The notes under the pieces are model-generated. The model had not been told where the DNA came from. It ran no database searches and saw nothing but the letters and a program-made list of their open reading frames with translations. From Rhodoferax sp. (GTDB taxonomy: Bacteria > Pseudomonadota > Gammaproteobacteria > Burkholderiales > Burkholderiaceae_C): 64,000 nucleotides of DNA. Below are positions 12,819 to 23,219 of this stretch, one piece after another. The position numbers and the translations under genes are program-made. The stretch spans positions 248,001-312,000 of the forward strand of contig NZ_JAQTXM010000001.1 in NCBI RefSeq assembly GCF_028688795.1. Direction: 5' to 3'. Each line of letters starts with the position of its first letter. Position 1 is the first letter of the stretch.

Positions 12819-14015
12819 ATGTCTCTCTTTTCCGCTGTCGAAATGGCCCCGCGCGACCCCATTTTGGGTCTGAACGAGCAATACAACGCCGACACCAACC
12901 CAGCCAAGGTCAACTTGGGCGTGGGCGTGTACTTTGACGACAACGGCAAGCTGCCGTTGTTGCAGTGCGTGCAGGCGTTCGAGAAGACCATGATGGACAA
13001 GCCCACGCCGCGTGGCTACCTGCCGATCGATGGCATTGCCGCCTACGATGCAGCCGTCAAGGGCTTGGTGTTTGGCACCGACAGCGAGCCCGTGAAGAGT
13101 GGCCGCATTGCTACCGTGCAAGCCGTTGGTGGCACCGGCGGACTAAAAATTGGCGCCGACTTTCTGAAGCGCCTGAACCCCGATGCCAAGGTGCTGATTT
13201 CTGACCCAAGCTGGGAAAACCACCGCGCCTTGTTCACCAATGCCGGTTTTGTGGTGGAAAGCTACCGCTACTATGACGAAACCACCCGTGGCCTGGACTT
13301 TGCCGGCATGCTGGCCGACCTGAACGCCGCGCCCGTGGGCACCATTGTCTTGCTGCATGCCTGCTGCCATAACCCCACGGGTTATGACATCAGCCCGGCT
13401 CAATGGGACGAGGTAATTGCCGTGATTAAGGACAAATTTCTGGTGCCGTTTCTGGACATGGCTTACCAGGGCTTTGGCTTTGGTATTGCCGAAGATGGCG
13501 CAGTGATTGGTAAGTTTGTGGCTTCTGGCCTGAACTTCTTCGTGTCGACATCGTTCAGCAAAAGCTTCAGCTTGTATGGTGAACGTGTCGGGGCTTTAAG
13601 TGTGCTGTGCCAGGACAAGGAAGAGGCTGGCCGCGTGTTGAGCCAGCTCAAGGTAGTGATTCGCACCAACTACAGCAACCCACCCACGCACGGCGGCGCG
13701 ATTGTGGCGGGTGTGTTGAACAACCCCGAGTTGCGCACCCTGTGGGAAAAAGAGCTGGGTGAAATGCGCGTGCGCATCAAGGCCATGCGCCAAAAGCTGG
13801 TGGACGGCCTGAAGGCGGCCGGTGTCAAGCAAGACATGAGCTTTATTACCAGCCAGATCGGCATGTTCAGCTACTCCGGCTTGAGCAAAGACCAAATGGT
13901 GCGTCTGCGCAATGAGTTTGGCGTATACGGCACCGACACCGGCCGAATGTGTGTGGCCGCGCTCAACAGCAAAAACATTGACTACGTGTGCGCATCCATT
14001 GCCAAAGTGATGTGA
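12819..14015 (+). CDS. tyrB: Aromatic amino acid / aspartate aminotransferase (class I)
   Basis: 398 aa; NLGVGVYFDDNGKLPLL, HACCHNPTGYD, STSFSKSFSLYGERVGAL (PLP Lys). Confidence 0.9.
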   Translation: MSLFSAVEMAPRDPILGLNEQYNADTNPAKVNLGVGVYFDDNGKLPLLQCVQAFEKTMMDKPTPRGYLPIDGIAAYDAAVKGLVFGTDSEPVKSGRIATVQAVGGTGGLKIGADFLKRLNPDAKVLISDPSWENHRALFTNAGFVVESYRYYDETTRGLDFAGMLADLNAAPVGTIVLLHACCHNPTGYDISPAQWDEVIAVIKDKFLVPFLDMAYQGFGFGIAEDGAVIGKFVASGLNFFVSTSFSKSFSLYGERVGALSVLCQDKEEAGRVLSQLKVVIRTNYSNPPTHGGAIVAGVLNNPELRTLWEKELGEMRVRIKAMRQKLVDGLKAAGVKQDMSFITSQIGMFSYSGLSKDQMVRLRNEFGVYGTDTGRMCVAALNSKNIDYVCASIAKVM

Positions 14016-14066
14016 TGCTTTTGATCGGGTGACGCGGGCCAGAGTCCGACCCGATTTTTATAAGAC

Positions 14067-14122
14067 TTTTAGCTGCCTAGCCCTTATATAATAAGCGCAG
14101 GCAGCTATTTTTTTTATAGCAA
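14067..14122. repeat. Mini-element copy E2 (near-perfect hairpin, intergenic)
   Basis: Reverse strand: AAATAGCTGCCTGCGCTTATTATATAAGGGCTAGGCAGCTAAAAG; arms TAGCTGCCT/AGGCAGCTA are perfectly complementary. Confidence 0.85.
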
Positions 14123-14135
14123 TTTAAATCACCTC

Positions 14136-14951
14136 ATGAAAACCATCAACCTCATTGGCGGCGGCCGCGTGGGACAAACGTTGGGGCGCTTGCTGGTGCT
14201 CGATGGTCACTACCAGGTGCAAGACGTGTTGACTCGCAGCGCTGCGTCTGCCGCCCAGGCGGTGGCCTTTATAGGTGGCGGGCGGGCCTTGTCAGACATG
14301 CACCAATTGCGCCCGGCCGATGTGTGGATGCTGGGCGTGCCCGACGTCCAGATTGCGCCCTTGGCCAGCGCCTTGGCGCAGCTGGATTTGGCTCAGGCCC
14401 CTGCCCTGGCCTTTCATTGCAGTGGCGCGCTCAGTGCCGCAGAACTCGTGCCCATGAAAAACAAAGGCTGGCAAATAGCCAGTGCCCATTGCCTGATGAG
14501 TTTCGCCGAGCCGGCTACGGCACTGCTGCAGTTTGCCGGCACGCCGTGTGCGCTTGAGGGCGATGTGCCGGCGCTTATTGAACTGCGACCATTTTTTACC
14601 CGCCTGGGTGCTCAGTGCTTTGATTTGGCTGCCGCTGACAAATTGCTTTACCACGCTGGCGCCGTGTTTGCCACCAACTTCTTACCGGTGCTGCAAGATG
14701 TGGCCGAGCGCCTGTGGCAACAAAGCGGTATGCCGCCCGACCTGGCGCACCAAATGCGCGCCACGTTGTTGGCCAACGCGGTCCACAACATCGTCGCCCT
14801 TGGCCCCAAAGGCGCGCTTACCGGGCCAGCCGCACGGGGCGACACCTCTTTAGTAGCAGCCCAAGGCGCGGCCGTCGCGGAGTGGGATGCGCAGGCGGGT
14901 GTGGCTTACCGGTCTCTCAGCGAGCTGGCAGGGCAATTGGGGCGGCGCTAA
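14136..14951 (+). CDS. Rossmann-like / DUF2520 domain oxidoreductase
   Basis: MKTINLIGGGRVGQTLGRLLVLDGHYQVQDVLTRS; HCSGALSAAEL; SAHCLMSFA. Confidence 0.85.
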   Translation: MKTINLIGGGRVGQTLGRLLVLDGHYQVQDVLTRSAASAAQAVAFIGGGRALSDMHQLRPADVWMLGVPDVQIAPLASALAQLDLAQAPALAFHCSGALSAAELVPMKNKGWQIASAHCLMSFAEPATALLQFAGTPCALEGDVPALIELRPFFTRLGAQCFDLAAADKLLYHAGAVFATNFLPVLQDVAERLWQQSGMPPDLAHQMRATLLANAVHNIVALGPKGALTGPAARGDTSLVAAQGAAVAEWDAQAGVAYRSLSELAGQLGRR

Positions 14952-15097
14952 GCCCAGCCCATCAAGCACGTCAATCAGCACGAGACTTTAACAAAAATTA
15001 AATTTTGTGGACTTTTCAACAACAATTGCGAATTATCAATGGCTAGTTGACCGGTTTAAAAATTGCATTCAGTTACAGCACAGCCAGACCTGTTATA

Positions 15098-15108
15098 TTG
15101 CACTGCAA
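15098..15108. promoter_or_regulatory. Candidate PhaR-type operator overlapping the -10 region of the PHB depolymerase gene
   Basis: Perfect palindrome TTGCA-C-TGCAA in TGTTATATTGCACTGCAACA, 25-35 bp before the start codon. Confidence 0.4.
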
Positions 15109-15132
15109 CATTTTTATAAAAGGTGATCTACC

Positions 15133-16722
15133 GTGCTCTACAAACTATACGAAACCCAACGTTCGCTGATGGAGCCGTTCACAGATCTGGCGCAATCTGC
15201 CGCCAAGCTTTACGGCAACCCTTTGTCGATGATGGGCCAACTCCCCATGTCCCAGCGTCTTTCGGCCGGTTATGACCTGCTGCACCGCTTGGGCAAAGAC
15301 TACGAAAAGCCAGAATTTGGCCTGCGCACGGTGGACGTGGACGGTGTTGAAGTGGCCGTGCATGAGCGCATTGAGATCAAAAAACCGTTCTGCGAATTGC
15401 GTCGCTTCAAGCGTTTTACTGACGACGTCACCACACTGACGAAGCTCAAGGGCCAGCCTGCAGTACTGATCGTGGCGCCCCTGTCGGGCCACTACGCCAC
15501 GCTGCTACGCGACACCGTAAAGACCATGCTTAAAGACCACAAGGTCTACATCACCGACTGGACCAACGCCCGCCTGGTACCCACGTCTGAAGGTGATTTT
15601 CACCTGGACGACTACGTCAACTATGTGCAGGAATTCATCCGCCATCTGCAAAAGCGCTACGGCAACTGCCACGTGATGAGCGTTTGCCAGCCCACCGTGC
15701 CAGTGCTGGCAGCCGTGTCGTTGATGGCCAGCCGCAAAGAGCTCACACCCCTGAGCATGGTCATGATGGGTGGCCCGATTGATGCCCGCAAGTCACCCAC
15801 TGCGGTCAATAACCTGGCCATGAACAAGAACATTGAGTGGTTTGAAAACAATGTGATTTACCGCGTCCCCACCCGTTTCCCTGGTGCCGGCCGCAAGGTT
15901 TACCCAGGCTTTTTGCAGCACTCTGGCTTTGTTGCCATGAACCCCAGCAACCATGCCCGCAGCCATTACGACTACTTCAAGGACATGGTCAAGGGGGACG
16001 ATGCCAGCGCGGAAGCCCACCGCAAGTTCTATGACGAGTACAACGCTGTGCTGGACATGGACTCGCATTACTACTTGGAAACCATCATCACGGTGTTTCA
16101 GGAATTCAACCTGGTCAAGGGCACTTGGGACGTGAAAGGCGTAGACGGCAAGGTCGAGCGCGTTCACCCAGAAGACATCACAACCACAGCCCTACTGTCG
16201 GTGGAAGGCGAGTTGGATGACATTTCTGGCTCGGGTCAGACCGCTGCCGTGCACACCATTTGCAGCGGTGTCACTGAAGCAAATAAAGAGCATTACGAAG
16301 TCGAAGGTGCGGGCCACTACGGTATTTTTGCCGGTCGCCGCTGGCGCGATATGGTGTACCCGAAAGTGGTGGCATTCATTCAAAGCCACCAGCCAAAGAA
16401 GGCGGCTGTCACAGCCAAGGCCGCAGCACCCTTGGCTGCGCCAGCGATTGAATCCGCTGTCTCAGCGCCTCAGCCACAAGCGCCAGTGGTACCAGTCACC
16501 GTTGCCAAGGCACAAACTCCGATTGAACCCAAAGCAGCGGTCGCAGTCAGTAGCCCAGCCAAGGCCGTTGAAGTGGTGGCCAAGCCATTGCCCAAGCCGG
16601 TGGTTGCGCCCAGCACTGGCGCCGCACCGGAAAAAGTTGCGGCAAAGCCAGCCGTATTGCCCAACGCCAAGGCAGCGCCTGCCGTGCTGGGCAAGCAGCC
16701 AACCCCCACCAAAAAGGCATGA
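15133..16722 (+). CDS. phaZ: Intracellular polyhydroxyalkanoate depolymerase with Ala/Pro/Lys-rich C-terminal tail
   Basis: [48 protein letters not shown] lipase-like box with Cys; GTG start. Tail after [12 protein letters not shown] is low complexity. Confidence 0.9.
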   Translation: MLYKLYETQRSLMEPFTDLAQSAAKLYGNPLSMMGQLPMSQRLSAGYDLLHRLGKDYEKPEFGLRTVDVDGVEVAVHERIEIKKPFCELRRFKRFTDDVTTLTKLKGQPAVLIVAPLSGHYATLLRDTVKTMLKDHKVYITDWTNARLVPTSEGDFHLDDYVNYVQEFIRHLQKRYGNCHVMSVCQPTVPVLAAVSLMASRKELTPLSMVMMGGPIDARKSPTAVNNLAMNKNIEWFENNVIYRVPTRFPGAGRKVYPGFLQHSGFVAMNPSNHARSHYDYFKDMVKGDDASAEAHRKFYDEYNAVLDMDSHYYLETIITVFQEFNLVKGTWDVKGVDGKVERVHPEDITTTALLSVEGELDDISGSGQTAAVHTICSGVTEANKEHYEVEGAGHYGIFAGRRWRDMVYPKVVAFIQSHQPKKAAVTAKAAAPLAAPAIESAVSAPQPQAPVVPVTVAKAQTPIEPKAAVAVSSPAKAVEVVAKPLPKPVVAPSTGAAPEKVAAKPAVLPNAKAAPAVLGKQPTPTKKA

Positions 16723-17414
16723 CACCCAGCACCGCCGACCTCTTGGCGGTGCTGCCGCAAACGCAGTGCACGCGCTGCAGCTTTCCTGATTGCGCCGCCT
16801 ACGCCCAAGCCATTGTTGACGGCAAAGCTGCTATCAACCAATGCCCTCCCGGCGGTATGGCGGGCGTGCAACGACTGGCAGTGCTCACGGGTCACGCGGC
16901 ACTGCCCTTGAACCCGGTCAATGGGGTTGAGGGTCCCCGCACGGTCGTTTTCATCGATGAAGCCTGGTGCATTGGCTGCACGCTGTGCATCAAGGCTTGC
17001 CCGGTGGATGCGATAGTGGGTGCTAACAAGCTCATGCACACCGTGATCGAGCCTTATTGCACCGGCTGCGAGTTGTGCTTGCCGGTGTGCCCAGTGGATT
17101 GCATTGAGCTTGAGAATGTCTCCGGCAACGCCACGGGCTGGGCGGCATGGTCACCCGAGCAAGCTGATCAGGCCAGAAATCGCTATGATTTCTATAGCTA
17201 CAAGCGCAAACGGGAAGAGGCTGAGAATGACAAAAGGCTTGAAGCCAAAGCGGTATTGAAGCTGTCCGACCTAAACACCCATTCCCAGCACACCGATCCG
17301 GTCGTGCTCGACAAGAAACGCGCGGTGATTGAAGCAGCGCTGGCCCGGGCCAGAGCCAAACAACTGGCTAACGAGCCCAAGCGCCCGGACGAGCATGAGC
17401 ACCTGGTGCCGTAA
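16719..17414 (+). CDS. rnfB: RnfB-like iron-sulfur electron transport protein (orphan)
   Basis: [21 protein letters not shown], then two 4Fe-4S motifs [16 protein letters not shown] and [16 protein letters not shown]. Confidence 0.9.
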   Translation: MTPSTADLLAVLPQTQCTRCSFPDCAAYAQAIVDGKAAINQCPPGGMAGVQRLAVLTGHAALPLNPVNGVEGPRTVVFIDEAWCIGCTLCIKACPVDAIVGANKLMHTVIEPYCTGCELCLPVCPVDCIELENVSGNATGWAAWSPEQADQARNRYDFYSYKRKREEAENDKRLEAKAVLKLSDLNTHSQHTDPVVLDKKRAVIEAALARARAKQLANEPKRPDEHEHLVP

Positions 17415-17427
17415 CCTGTAGCGGCTG

Positions 17428-18942
17428 TCAGCTGGCTGCCAGGCTTTTATAAACCCCGCAGCCCACCGCAAGATCATCTGCTTGCATCACATACGACATT
17501 TTTGACTGCACTTTCCCCGTTGAAGGGTTGCTGATGTCATATTCAACCCAACCCGGTTCCTGCGCCGCCTGACGAAAAATGGCGTCAACCAAACCCTGGC
17601 CGTCAATGCCCGGAATGTCTTGCACGCGCGTACCCACTTTGCTCTGGTTACCGCCAAAGGCCAAATAAGTGCCCCGCTGGTCAAGCACAAACACATACAT
17701 GTCCCGGTCTGAATAGCCTTGATCTGGGTCGGTGATGTCCCGCACAAAACTTGGTCTGGAGCCCGTTCGGTGCCAATGCTGCATGGCCCGGGCCACCAGC
17801 GCCACCGCTTCCTCAGGCGCCCCCTGTTGCAGTCTGAACAAGGCAAAATCATCCACCAGCGTTGAGGCGCGTTGCTCCAGGTTCGCAGCCTGCGTCACGG
17901 CATGTTCCACCATCTGGGCGTTTTGCTGGGTAATTTCATCAAGCTGGCGCACCGCCGAGGTGATTTCCGTCAAGCCGACACTTTGCTCCGCACTAGAAGC
18001 CGATATCTGCGACATATTGGCGGCCACGTCCCGAATGCCTGAAACAATTTGCGTGATCTGACTGCCCGCCAAACGAATGCTTTGCACGCTGGTGGCCACT
18101 TGCGCAGATGACGCACCAATCAGCAGGCGTATCTCTTTGGCTGATGCGGCAGAACGCTGGGCCAGTGACCTCACCTCACTGGCCACCACGGCAAACCCCC
18201 GACCCGACTCGCCCGCGCGCGCAGCTTCCACCGCCGCATTGAGCGCCAGAATATTGGTCTGGAACGCCAGCCCGTCAATCACACTGACAATTTCATCCAT
18301 GCGCTTGGCGCTGCCCTGGATCACCTCTACAGAGGTGATCGCTTGCGTCATGGCGGCCACACCATGTTCGGCCACATCACGCAAACTGGTGGCTTGTGTG
18401 TTGGCTTGTGCCGCCATCTGGGCGTTGCCCGAGACAGTAGATGACAGCTCTTGCACGCTGGCAGCCGTCTGCTCCAGATTGGCGGCTTGTTGTTCGGTGC
18501 GGTCAGACAGCTCCCGGTTGCCGCTGGCCAGGCTTTGTCCGGCATGGGCCACAAAAGCGGCATTGCTGCGCACATTGGCCACCATGGATGAGATGCTGGT
18601 GCCGATGCGGCCAGTTGTGGCGAGCAGCGCCGCATACTCATCTTGCCCCTGAACCACCGGCTTAAATCGCAAGTTGCCTTGCACCAGGTGATCCATTGCG
18701 ACCTGCACCTGTTTCAGGTCGCCCGACACAGCCGCGTAAAAAGACACACCCAGGTAAATGGCCAGCAGCCCAGAAAAAATCACCATGCTGTTCAGCCCAG
18801 CGCCCACCGGCGCCATGAATGCATGCGCAAGCACCAGTGCAGCCAAGGCCCCCACACTGATCAGGAGCAAAATAGCCAGTTTGCCTCCTGTCGACAAACG
18901 CCGCATCAACCAAAGACCTGGCTTCAGAAAAAGTTCCAACAT
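17428..18942 (-). CDS. Methyl-accepting chemotaxis protein with C-terminal Cache-like domain
   Basis: [49 protein letters not shown] hairpin tip; after the signalling helix: [37 protein letters not shown]...[21 protein letters not shown]. Confidence 0.9.
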   Translation of the reverse strand: MLELFLKPGLWLMRRLSTGGKLAILLLISVGALAALVLAHAFMAPVGAGLNSMVIFSGLLAIYLGVSFYAAVSGDLKQVQVAMDHLVQGNLRFKPVVQGQDEYAALLATTGRIGTSISSMVANVRSNAAFVAHAGQSLASGNRELSDRTEQQAANLEQTAASVQELSSTVSGNAQMAAQANTQATSLRDVAEHGVAAMTQAITSVEVIQGSAKRMDEIVSVIDGLAFQTNILALNAAVEAARAGESGRGFAVVASEVRSLAQRSAASAKEIRLLIGASSAQVATSVQSIRLAGSQITQIVSGIRDVAANMSQISASSAEQSVGLTEITSAVRQLDEITQQNAQMVEHAVTQAANLEQRASTLVDDFALFRLQQGAPEEAVALVARAMQHWHRTGSRPSFVRDITDPDQGYSDRDMYVFVLDQRGTYLAFGGNQSKVGTRVQDIPGIDGQGLVDAIFRQAAQEPGWVEYDISNPSTGKVQSKMSYVMQADDLAVGCGVYKSLAAS

Positions 18943-19018
18943 CGCGACAATCTTTAATAAGAAAAGTACGCAGATGTTACGCCCTGAAAATCACTCCAGG
19001 GCCAAGGGAAAACCAGCG

Positions 19019-19513
19019 CTAAACAACCGCCGCCAGTTTGGCAAATGCCGACACCACCTCGGGCGGTGCCTGGACCATCTCAATCAGCACGCCCTCGCCC
19101 GCAATCGGAAACTCGTCATTCGCCTTAGGGTGCAAAAAGCAAATGTCAAACCCGGCGGCGCCCTTGCGAATGCCACCCGGTGCAAAGCGCACGCCTTGCG
19201 CGGTAAGCCATTCCACTGCCTTGGGCAGGTCATCAATCCACAGCCCAACATGGTTCAGTGGCGTGGTGTGCACCGCCGGTTTTTTGTCCACATCCATGGG
19301 CTGCATCAAGTCCACCTCGACCTTGAAAGGCCCGACACCCATGGCGCAAATGTCTTCATCGACGTTTTCACGTTCGCTCTGAAACGTCCCAGTAACTTCC
19401 AGGCCCAGCATGTCAACCCAGAGTTTTTGCAAACGGGTCTTGCTGGTGCCTCCGATGGCAATCTGCTGGATGCCAAGCACCTTGAACGGACGATTTAGGC
19501 TAGCTTGTGTCAT
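19019..19513 (-). CDS. VOC-family methylmalonyl-CoA epimerase-like protein
   Basis: [33 protein letters not shown]...[29 protein letters not shown]; downstream of pccA. Confidence 0.8.
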   Translation of the reverse strand: MTQASLNRPFKVLGIQQIAIGGTSKTRLQKLWVDMLGLEVTGTFQSERENVDEDICAMGVGPFKVEVDLMQPMDVDKKPAVHTTPLNHVGLWIDDLPKAVEWLTAQGVRFAPGGIRKGAAGFDICFLHPKANDEFPIAGEGVLIEMVQAPPEVVSAFAKLAAVV

Positions 19514-21558
19514 ACGAACTCCACAATCGGTTGGTCTACCGTGAGGCTTTCGCCCTTGGCTGCCAGCACTTTGCCAACGACACCATCGGCAGCGGCAAAC
19601 AGCACGTTTTCCATTTTCATGGCCTCAATCACCGCCACACGCTCACCCGCCTGAACCTTTTGGCCAACCTGCACCGCCACATCGACCAGCAGACCAGGCA
19701 TGGGCGAGAGCACGTAGCGGCTCATGTCAGGCGGGGCCTTGAACGGCATCAGCGCATGCAGTTCGGCCATGCGAGGGGAAACGACCAGCACGTCGATGCG
19801 CGTGCCGTTGTGCTGCAAGCGCAGCGCCAACGGGTTCTTGGGGGTGCCGCGTTCGACTTGCGCGGTGAACAGCGCGCCATTCACCGTACCCGTGATGCAC
19901 ACGTCGTTAAGCCTTGAATCGCTGCAAATTTCATAGCTAGCTGCGCCCATTCTGACGCATGCAAAGCCAGATTTACCGGCAAACTCATCGACATGTACCG
20001 GGGTGTAGGAATTGGCGCCTTCGTCACCCAGTGTCACCACCACATAGTCGCTGCCGACGTTGACGGCGTAGCCTGGCAACTGGCCGCTCAGGCCCGCCGC
20101 GCGTTCGCGCGATTTGCGCCGTACAAAAGCAGCCAGAGCCAGCAAAAAGCGTGGGTCTTCATGCGGCACGTCTTCCGCCCTGAAGCCATGGGCGTAATTT
20201 TCGGCAATAAAGCCGGTGTTGAAATCACCCGCAACAAACTTGGGGTGCGCGAGCAACGCCGCCTGAAACGGAATATTGCTGCTGATACCGCGAATGACAA
20301 AGCCATTGAGGGCTTCGCGCATTTTGGCAATGGCGTCCAGCCGATCCGTGCCATGCACAATGAGCTTGGCAATCATCGAGTCGTAATACATCGGGATTTC
20401 GCCACCGTCTTGCACACCCGTGTCTACCCGCACACCGAACCAGTCGGTGGTGTTGGACTGGAACATGGTTTGTTTGGGCGGTGAGAAGCGCACCAACCGA
20501 CCGGTCGATGGCAAAAAGTTGCGAAACGGGTCTTCAGCGTTGATGCGGCATTCCATGGCCCAGCCGTTGCGTTTAACTTCCGCTTGCGTGAAGGGCAGTT
20601 TTTCACCAGCCGCCACGCGAATCATCAGCTCCACCAAGTCCAGGCCAGTGATGCACTCGGTGACCGGATGCTCAACCTGCAAACGGGTGTTCATTTCCAG
20701 AAAATAAAAGCTCTGGTCTTTACCCACCACGAACTCTACTGTGCCAGCGCTTTGATAGTTGACCGCTTTGGCCAGCGCCACAGCTTGCTCGCCCATGGCT
20801 TTGCGGGTGGCATCGCTGATGAACGGGCTGGGCGCTTCTTCTATGACTTTCTGGTGGCGACGCTGAATCGAACATTCGCGCTCATTCAAATACACCACGT
20901 TGCCAAAACTGTCGCCGATCAGCTGAATTTCGATGTGACGGGGTTCTTCGACAAATTTTTCGACAAACACGCGGTCATCGCCAAAGCTGTTGCGCGCCTC
21001 GTTGGTGCAACTGGTGAAGCCTTCAAAGGCTTCTTTGTCGTTGTAGGCCACGCGCAAGCCTTTGCCGCCACCGCCGGCGCTGGCCTTGATCATCACCGGG
21101 TAACCAATACCTTGGGCAATCTCAACCGCTTTTTCAGGTGTTTCAATCGCGCTATTAACGCCCGGAATGCAGTTGACGCCCGCTGCGCCAGCCAGTTTTT
21201 TCGACTCAATCTTGTCGCCCATGGCAGCCATGGAATAGTGCTTGGGGCCAATGAAAACAATGCCCTCTTCTTCGACCCGTTTGGCAAATTCGGCGTTTTC
21301 GCTCAGAAAACCGTAGCCGGGGTGCAAGGCCTGCGCACCGGTTTGTTTGCAAGCCGCAATGATTTTTTCACCCACCAGGTAGCTGTCACGGCTAGGTGGT
21401 GCGCCGATGTGTACGGCTTCGTCAGCCAGCAGCACAAAGCGTGCATCTTTGTCAGCATCAGAGTAGACCGCCACCGTCTTGATGCCCATCTTTTTGGCGG
21501 TGGTGATGACACGGCAGGCAATCTCACCGCGGTTGGCAATCAGTATTTTTGTAAACAT
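19510..21558 (-). CDS. pccA: Acetyl/propionyl-CoA carboxylase alpha subunit (biotin carboxylase + BCCP)
   Basis: [36 protein letters not shown]; biotinyl motif [11 protein letters not shown]. Start chosen at 21558 instead of 21591. Confidence 0.95.
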   Translation of the reverse strand: MFTKILIANRGEIACRVITTAKKMGIKTVAVYSDADKDARFVLLADEAVHIGAPPSRDSYLVGEKIIAACKQTGAQALHPGYGFLSENAEFAKRVEEEGIVFIGPKHYSMAAMGDKIESKKLAGAAGVNCIPGVNSAIETPEKAVEIAQGIGYPVMIKASAGGGGKGLRVAYNDKEAFEGFTSCTNEARNSFGDDRVFVEKFVEEPRHIEIQLIGDSFGNVVYLNERECSIQRRHQKVIEEAPSPFISDATRKAMGEQAVALAKAVNYQSAGTVEFVVGKDQSFYFLEMNTRLQVEHPVTECITGLDLVELMIRVAAGEKLPFTQAEVKRNGWAMECRINAEDPFRNFLPSTGRLVRFSPPKQTMFQSNTTDWFGVRVDTGVQDGGEIPMYYDSMIAKLIVHGTDRLDAIAKMREALNGFVIRGISSNIPFQAALLAHPKFVAGDFNTGFIAENYAHGFRAEDVPHEDPRFLLALAAFVRRKSRERAAGLSGQLPGYAVNVGSDYVVVTLGDEGANSYTPVHVDEFAGKSGFACVRMGAASYEICSDSRLNDVCITGTVNGALFTAQVERGTPKNPLALRLQHNGTRIDVLVVSPRMAELHALMPFKAPPDMSRYVLSPMPGLLVDVAVQVGQKVQAGERVAVIEAMKMENVLFAAADGVVGKVLAAKGESLTVDQPIVEFV

Positions 21559-21590
21559 GTTGTTGTTCCTATTCTTGTTCTCAGCAACCA

Positions 21591-23123
21591 TCAGAGCGGG
21601 ATGTTGCCGTGCTTACGCCACGGGTTTTCCAGCTTTTTGTCTTTCAACATGACCAGGCTGCGGCAGATGCGCTTGCGCGTCTCGCTGGGCAAAATCACGT
21701 CGTCGATGAAGCCACGGGCACCCGCCACAAACGGGTTGGCAAAGCGGGCTTTGTATTCCGCTTCTTTGGCAGCCAGCTTTTCTGGATGGCCCTTGTCTTC
21801 GCGGAAGATGATTTCCACCGCGCCCTTGGCGCCCATCACAGCGATTTCAGCATTGGGCCAGGCAAAGTTGACGTCACCACGCAGGTGCTTGGAGCTCATC
21901 ACGTCATACGCGCCGCCGTAGGCTTTGCGGGTGATCACCGTGATTTTTGGCACCGTGCATTCGGCATACGCATAGAGCAACTTGGCACCGTGCTTGATGA
22001 TGCCGCCATACTCCTGTGCGGTGCCGGGCATGAAACCGGGCACATCGACAAAGGTGATGACAGGAATGTTGAAGGCATCACAAAAGCGCACAAAACGCGC
22101 GGCCTTGATGCTGCTCTTTATGTCCAGGCAACCGGCCAGCACCAAGGGTTGGTTCGCCACAATGCCCACGGTTTGGCCGTCCATGCGGGCAAAGCCAATG
22201 ATGATGTTTTTGGCGTATTCAGGCTGAATTTCAAAAAAGTCGCCGTCATCAACCGTCTTGAGGATCAGCTCTTTCATGTCATACGCCTTGTTGGCGTTGT
22301 CTGGCACCAGCGTGTCCAGGCTGTGCTCGATGCGGCCGCTGGGGTCACCGCTTTGGCGCACTGGCGCTTTTTCACGGTTGTTGAGCGGCAGGTAGTTGTA
22401 CAAGCGGCGCAGCATGAGCAACGCCTCTACGTCGTTCTCAAACGCCAGGTCGGCGACACCGCTCTTGGTGGTGTGGCTGATGGCACCGCCCAGCTCTTCG
22501 GCGGTGACTTCTTCATGCGTCACCGTTTTAACCACTTCGGGGCCTGTGACAAACATGTAACTGCTGTCCTTGACCATGAAAATGAAGTCGGTCATGGCAG
22601 GCGAATACACCGCACCGCCAGCTGATGGCCCCATGATCATGCTGATTTGCGGCACCACGCCACTGGCCATCACGTTGCGTTGGAACACGTCGGCATAGCC
22701 GCCCAGGGACGCCACACCTTCCTGAATGCGCGCACCACCCGAGTCGTTCAAACCGATCACGGGCGCGCCAACCTTCATGGCTTGGTCCATGATCTTGCAG
22801 ATTTTTTCGGCATGCGCCTCAGACAAGGCACCACCGAACACAGTGAAATCCTGGCTGAAAACAAACACCAGACGGCCATTGATCATGCCGTAGCCGGTGA
22901 CCACGCCGTCGCCTGGGATCTTGTTGTCCTGCATGCCAAAGTCTGAGCAGCGGTGCTCGACAAACATGTCCCATTCTTCAAACGTGCCTTCGTCCAGCAA
23001 CACGTCCAGACGCTCACGGGCGGTGAGTTTGCCTTTTTTGTGTTGCGCGTCGATGCGCTTTTGTCCTCCGCCCAAGCGGGCTAGTTCGCGCTTTTTTTCC
23101 AGTTGTTCAAGAATATCGTGCAT
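21591..23123 (-). CDS. pccB: Propionyl-CoA carboxylase beta subunit
   Basis: [58 protein letters not shown]; carboxyltransferase motifs. Confidence 0.95.
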   Translation of the reverse strand: MHDILEQLEKKRELARLGGGQKRIDAQHKKGKLTARERLDVLLDEGTFEEWDMFVEHRCSDFGMQDNKIPGDGVVTGYGMINGRLVFVFSQDFTVFGGALSEAHAEKICKIMDQAMKVGAPVIGLNDSGGARIQEGVASLGGYADVFQRNVMASGVVPQISMIMGPSAGGAVYSPAMTDFIFMVKDSSYMFVTGPEVVKTVTHEEVTAEELGGAISHTTKSGVADLAFENDVEALLMLRRLYNYLPLNNREKAPVRQSGDPSGRIEHSLDTLVPDNANKAYDMKELILKTVDDGDFFEIQPEYAKNIIIGFARMDGQTVGIVANQPLVLAGCLDIKSSIKAARFVRFCDAFNIPVITFVDVPGFMPGTAQEYGGIIKHGAKLLYAYAECTVPKITVITRKAYGGAYDVMSSKHLRGDVNFAWPNAEIAVMGAKGAVEIIFREDKGHPEKLAAKEAEYKARFANPFVAGARGFIDDVILPSETRKRICRSLVMLKDKKLENPWRKHGNIPL

Positions 23124-23176
23124 GGCTTGGTCTCTCTAGGGTCAGAAATGTGGTTGAATTAATTGTTATATATTTG

Positions 23177-23219
23177 ATAGCTGCTCACGCTTATTCTGCA
23201 TGGGCTAGGAGCATATTTC
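23177..23219. repeat. Mini-element copy E3 (overlaps meaB stop codon)
   Basis: ATAGCTGCTCACGCTTATTCTGCATGGGCTAGGAGCATATTTC; contains the meaB TAA (23191-23193, reverse). Confidence 0.75.

Noticed and set aside
17190-17225. TATAGCTACAAGCGCAAACGGGAAG as a further mini-element in rnfB
   Set aside because: Only the first 14 nt fit; the GGGCTA half is missing and the peptide [10 protein letters not shown] looks like ordinary RnfB sequence.
19920-19985. TTTCATAGCTAGCTGCGCCCATTCTGACGCATGC in pccA as a mini-element
   Set aside because: Partial match without the ATAAGGGCTA half; cannot be distinguished from chance.
20584-21921. 445-aa forward ORF opposite pccA
   Set aside because: Antisense shadow of the biotin carboxylase gene; no domain-like motifs.
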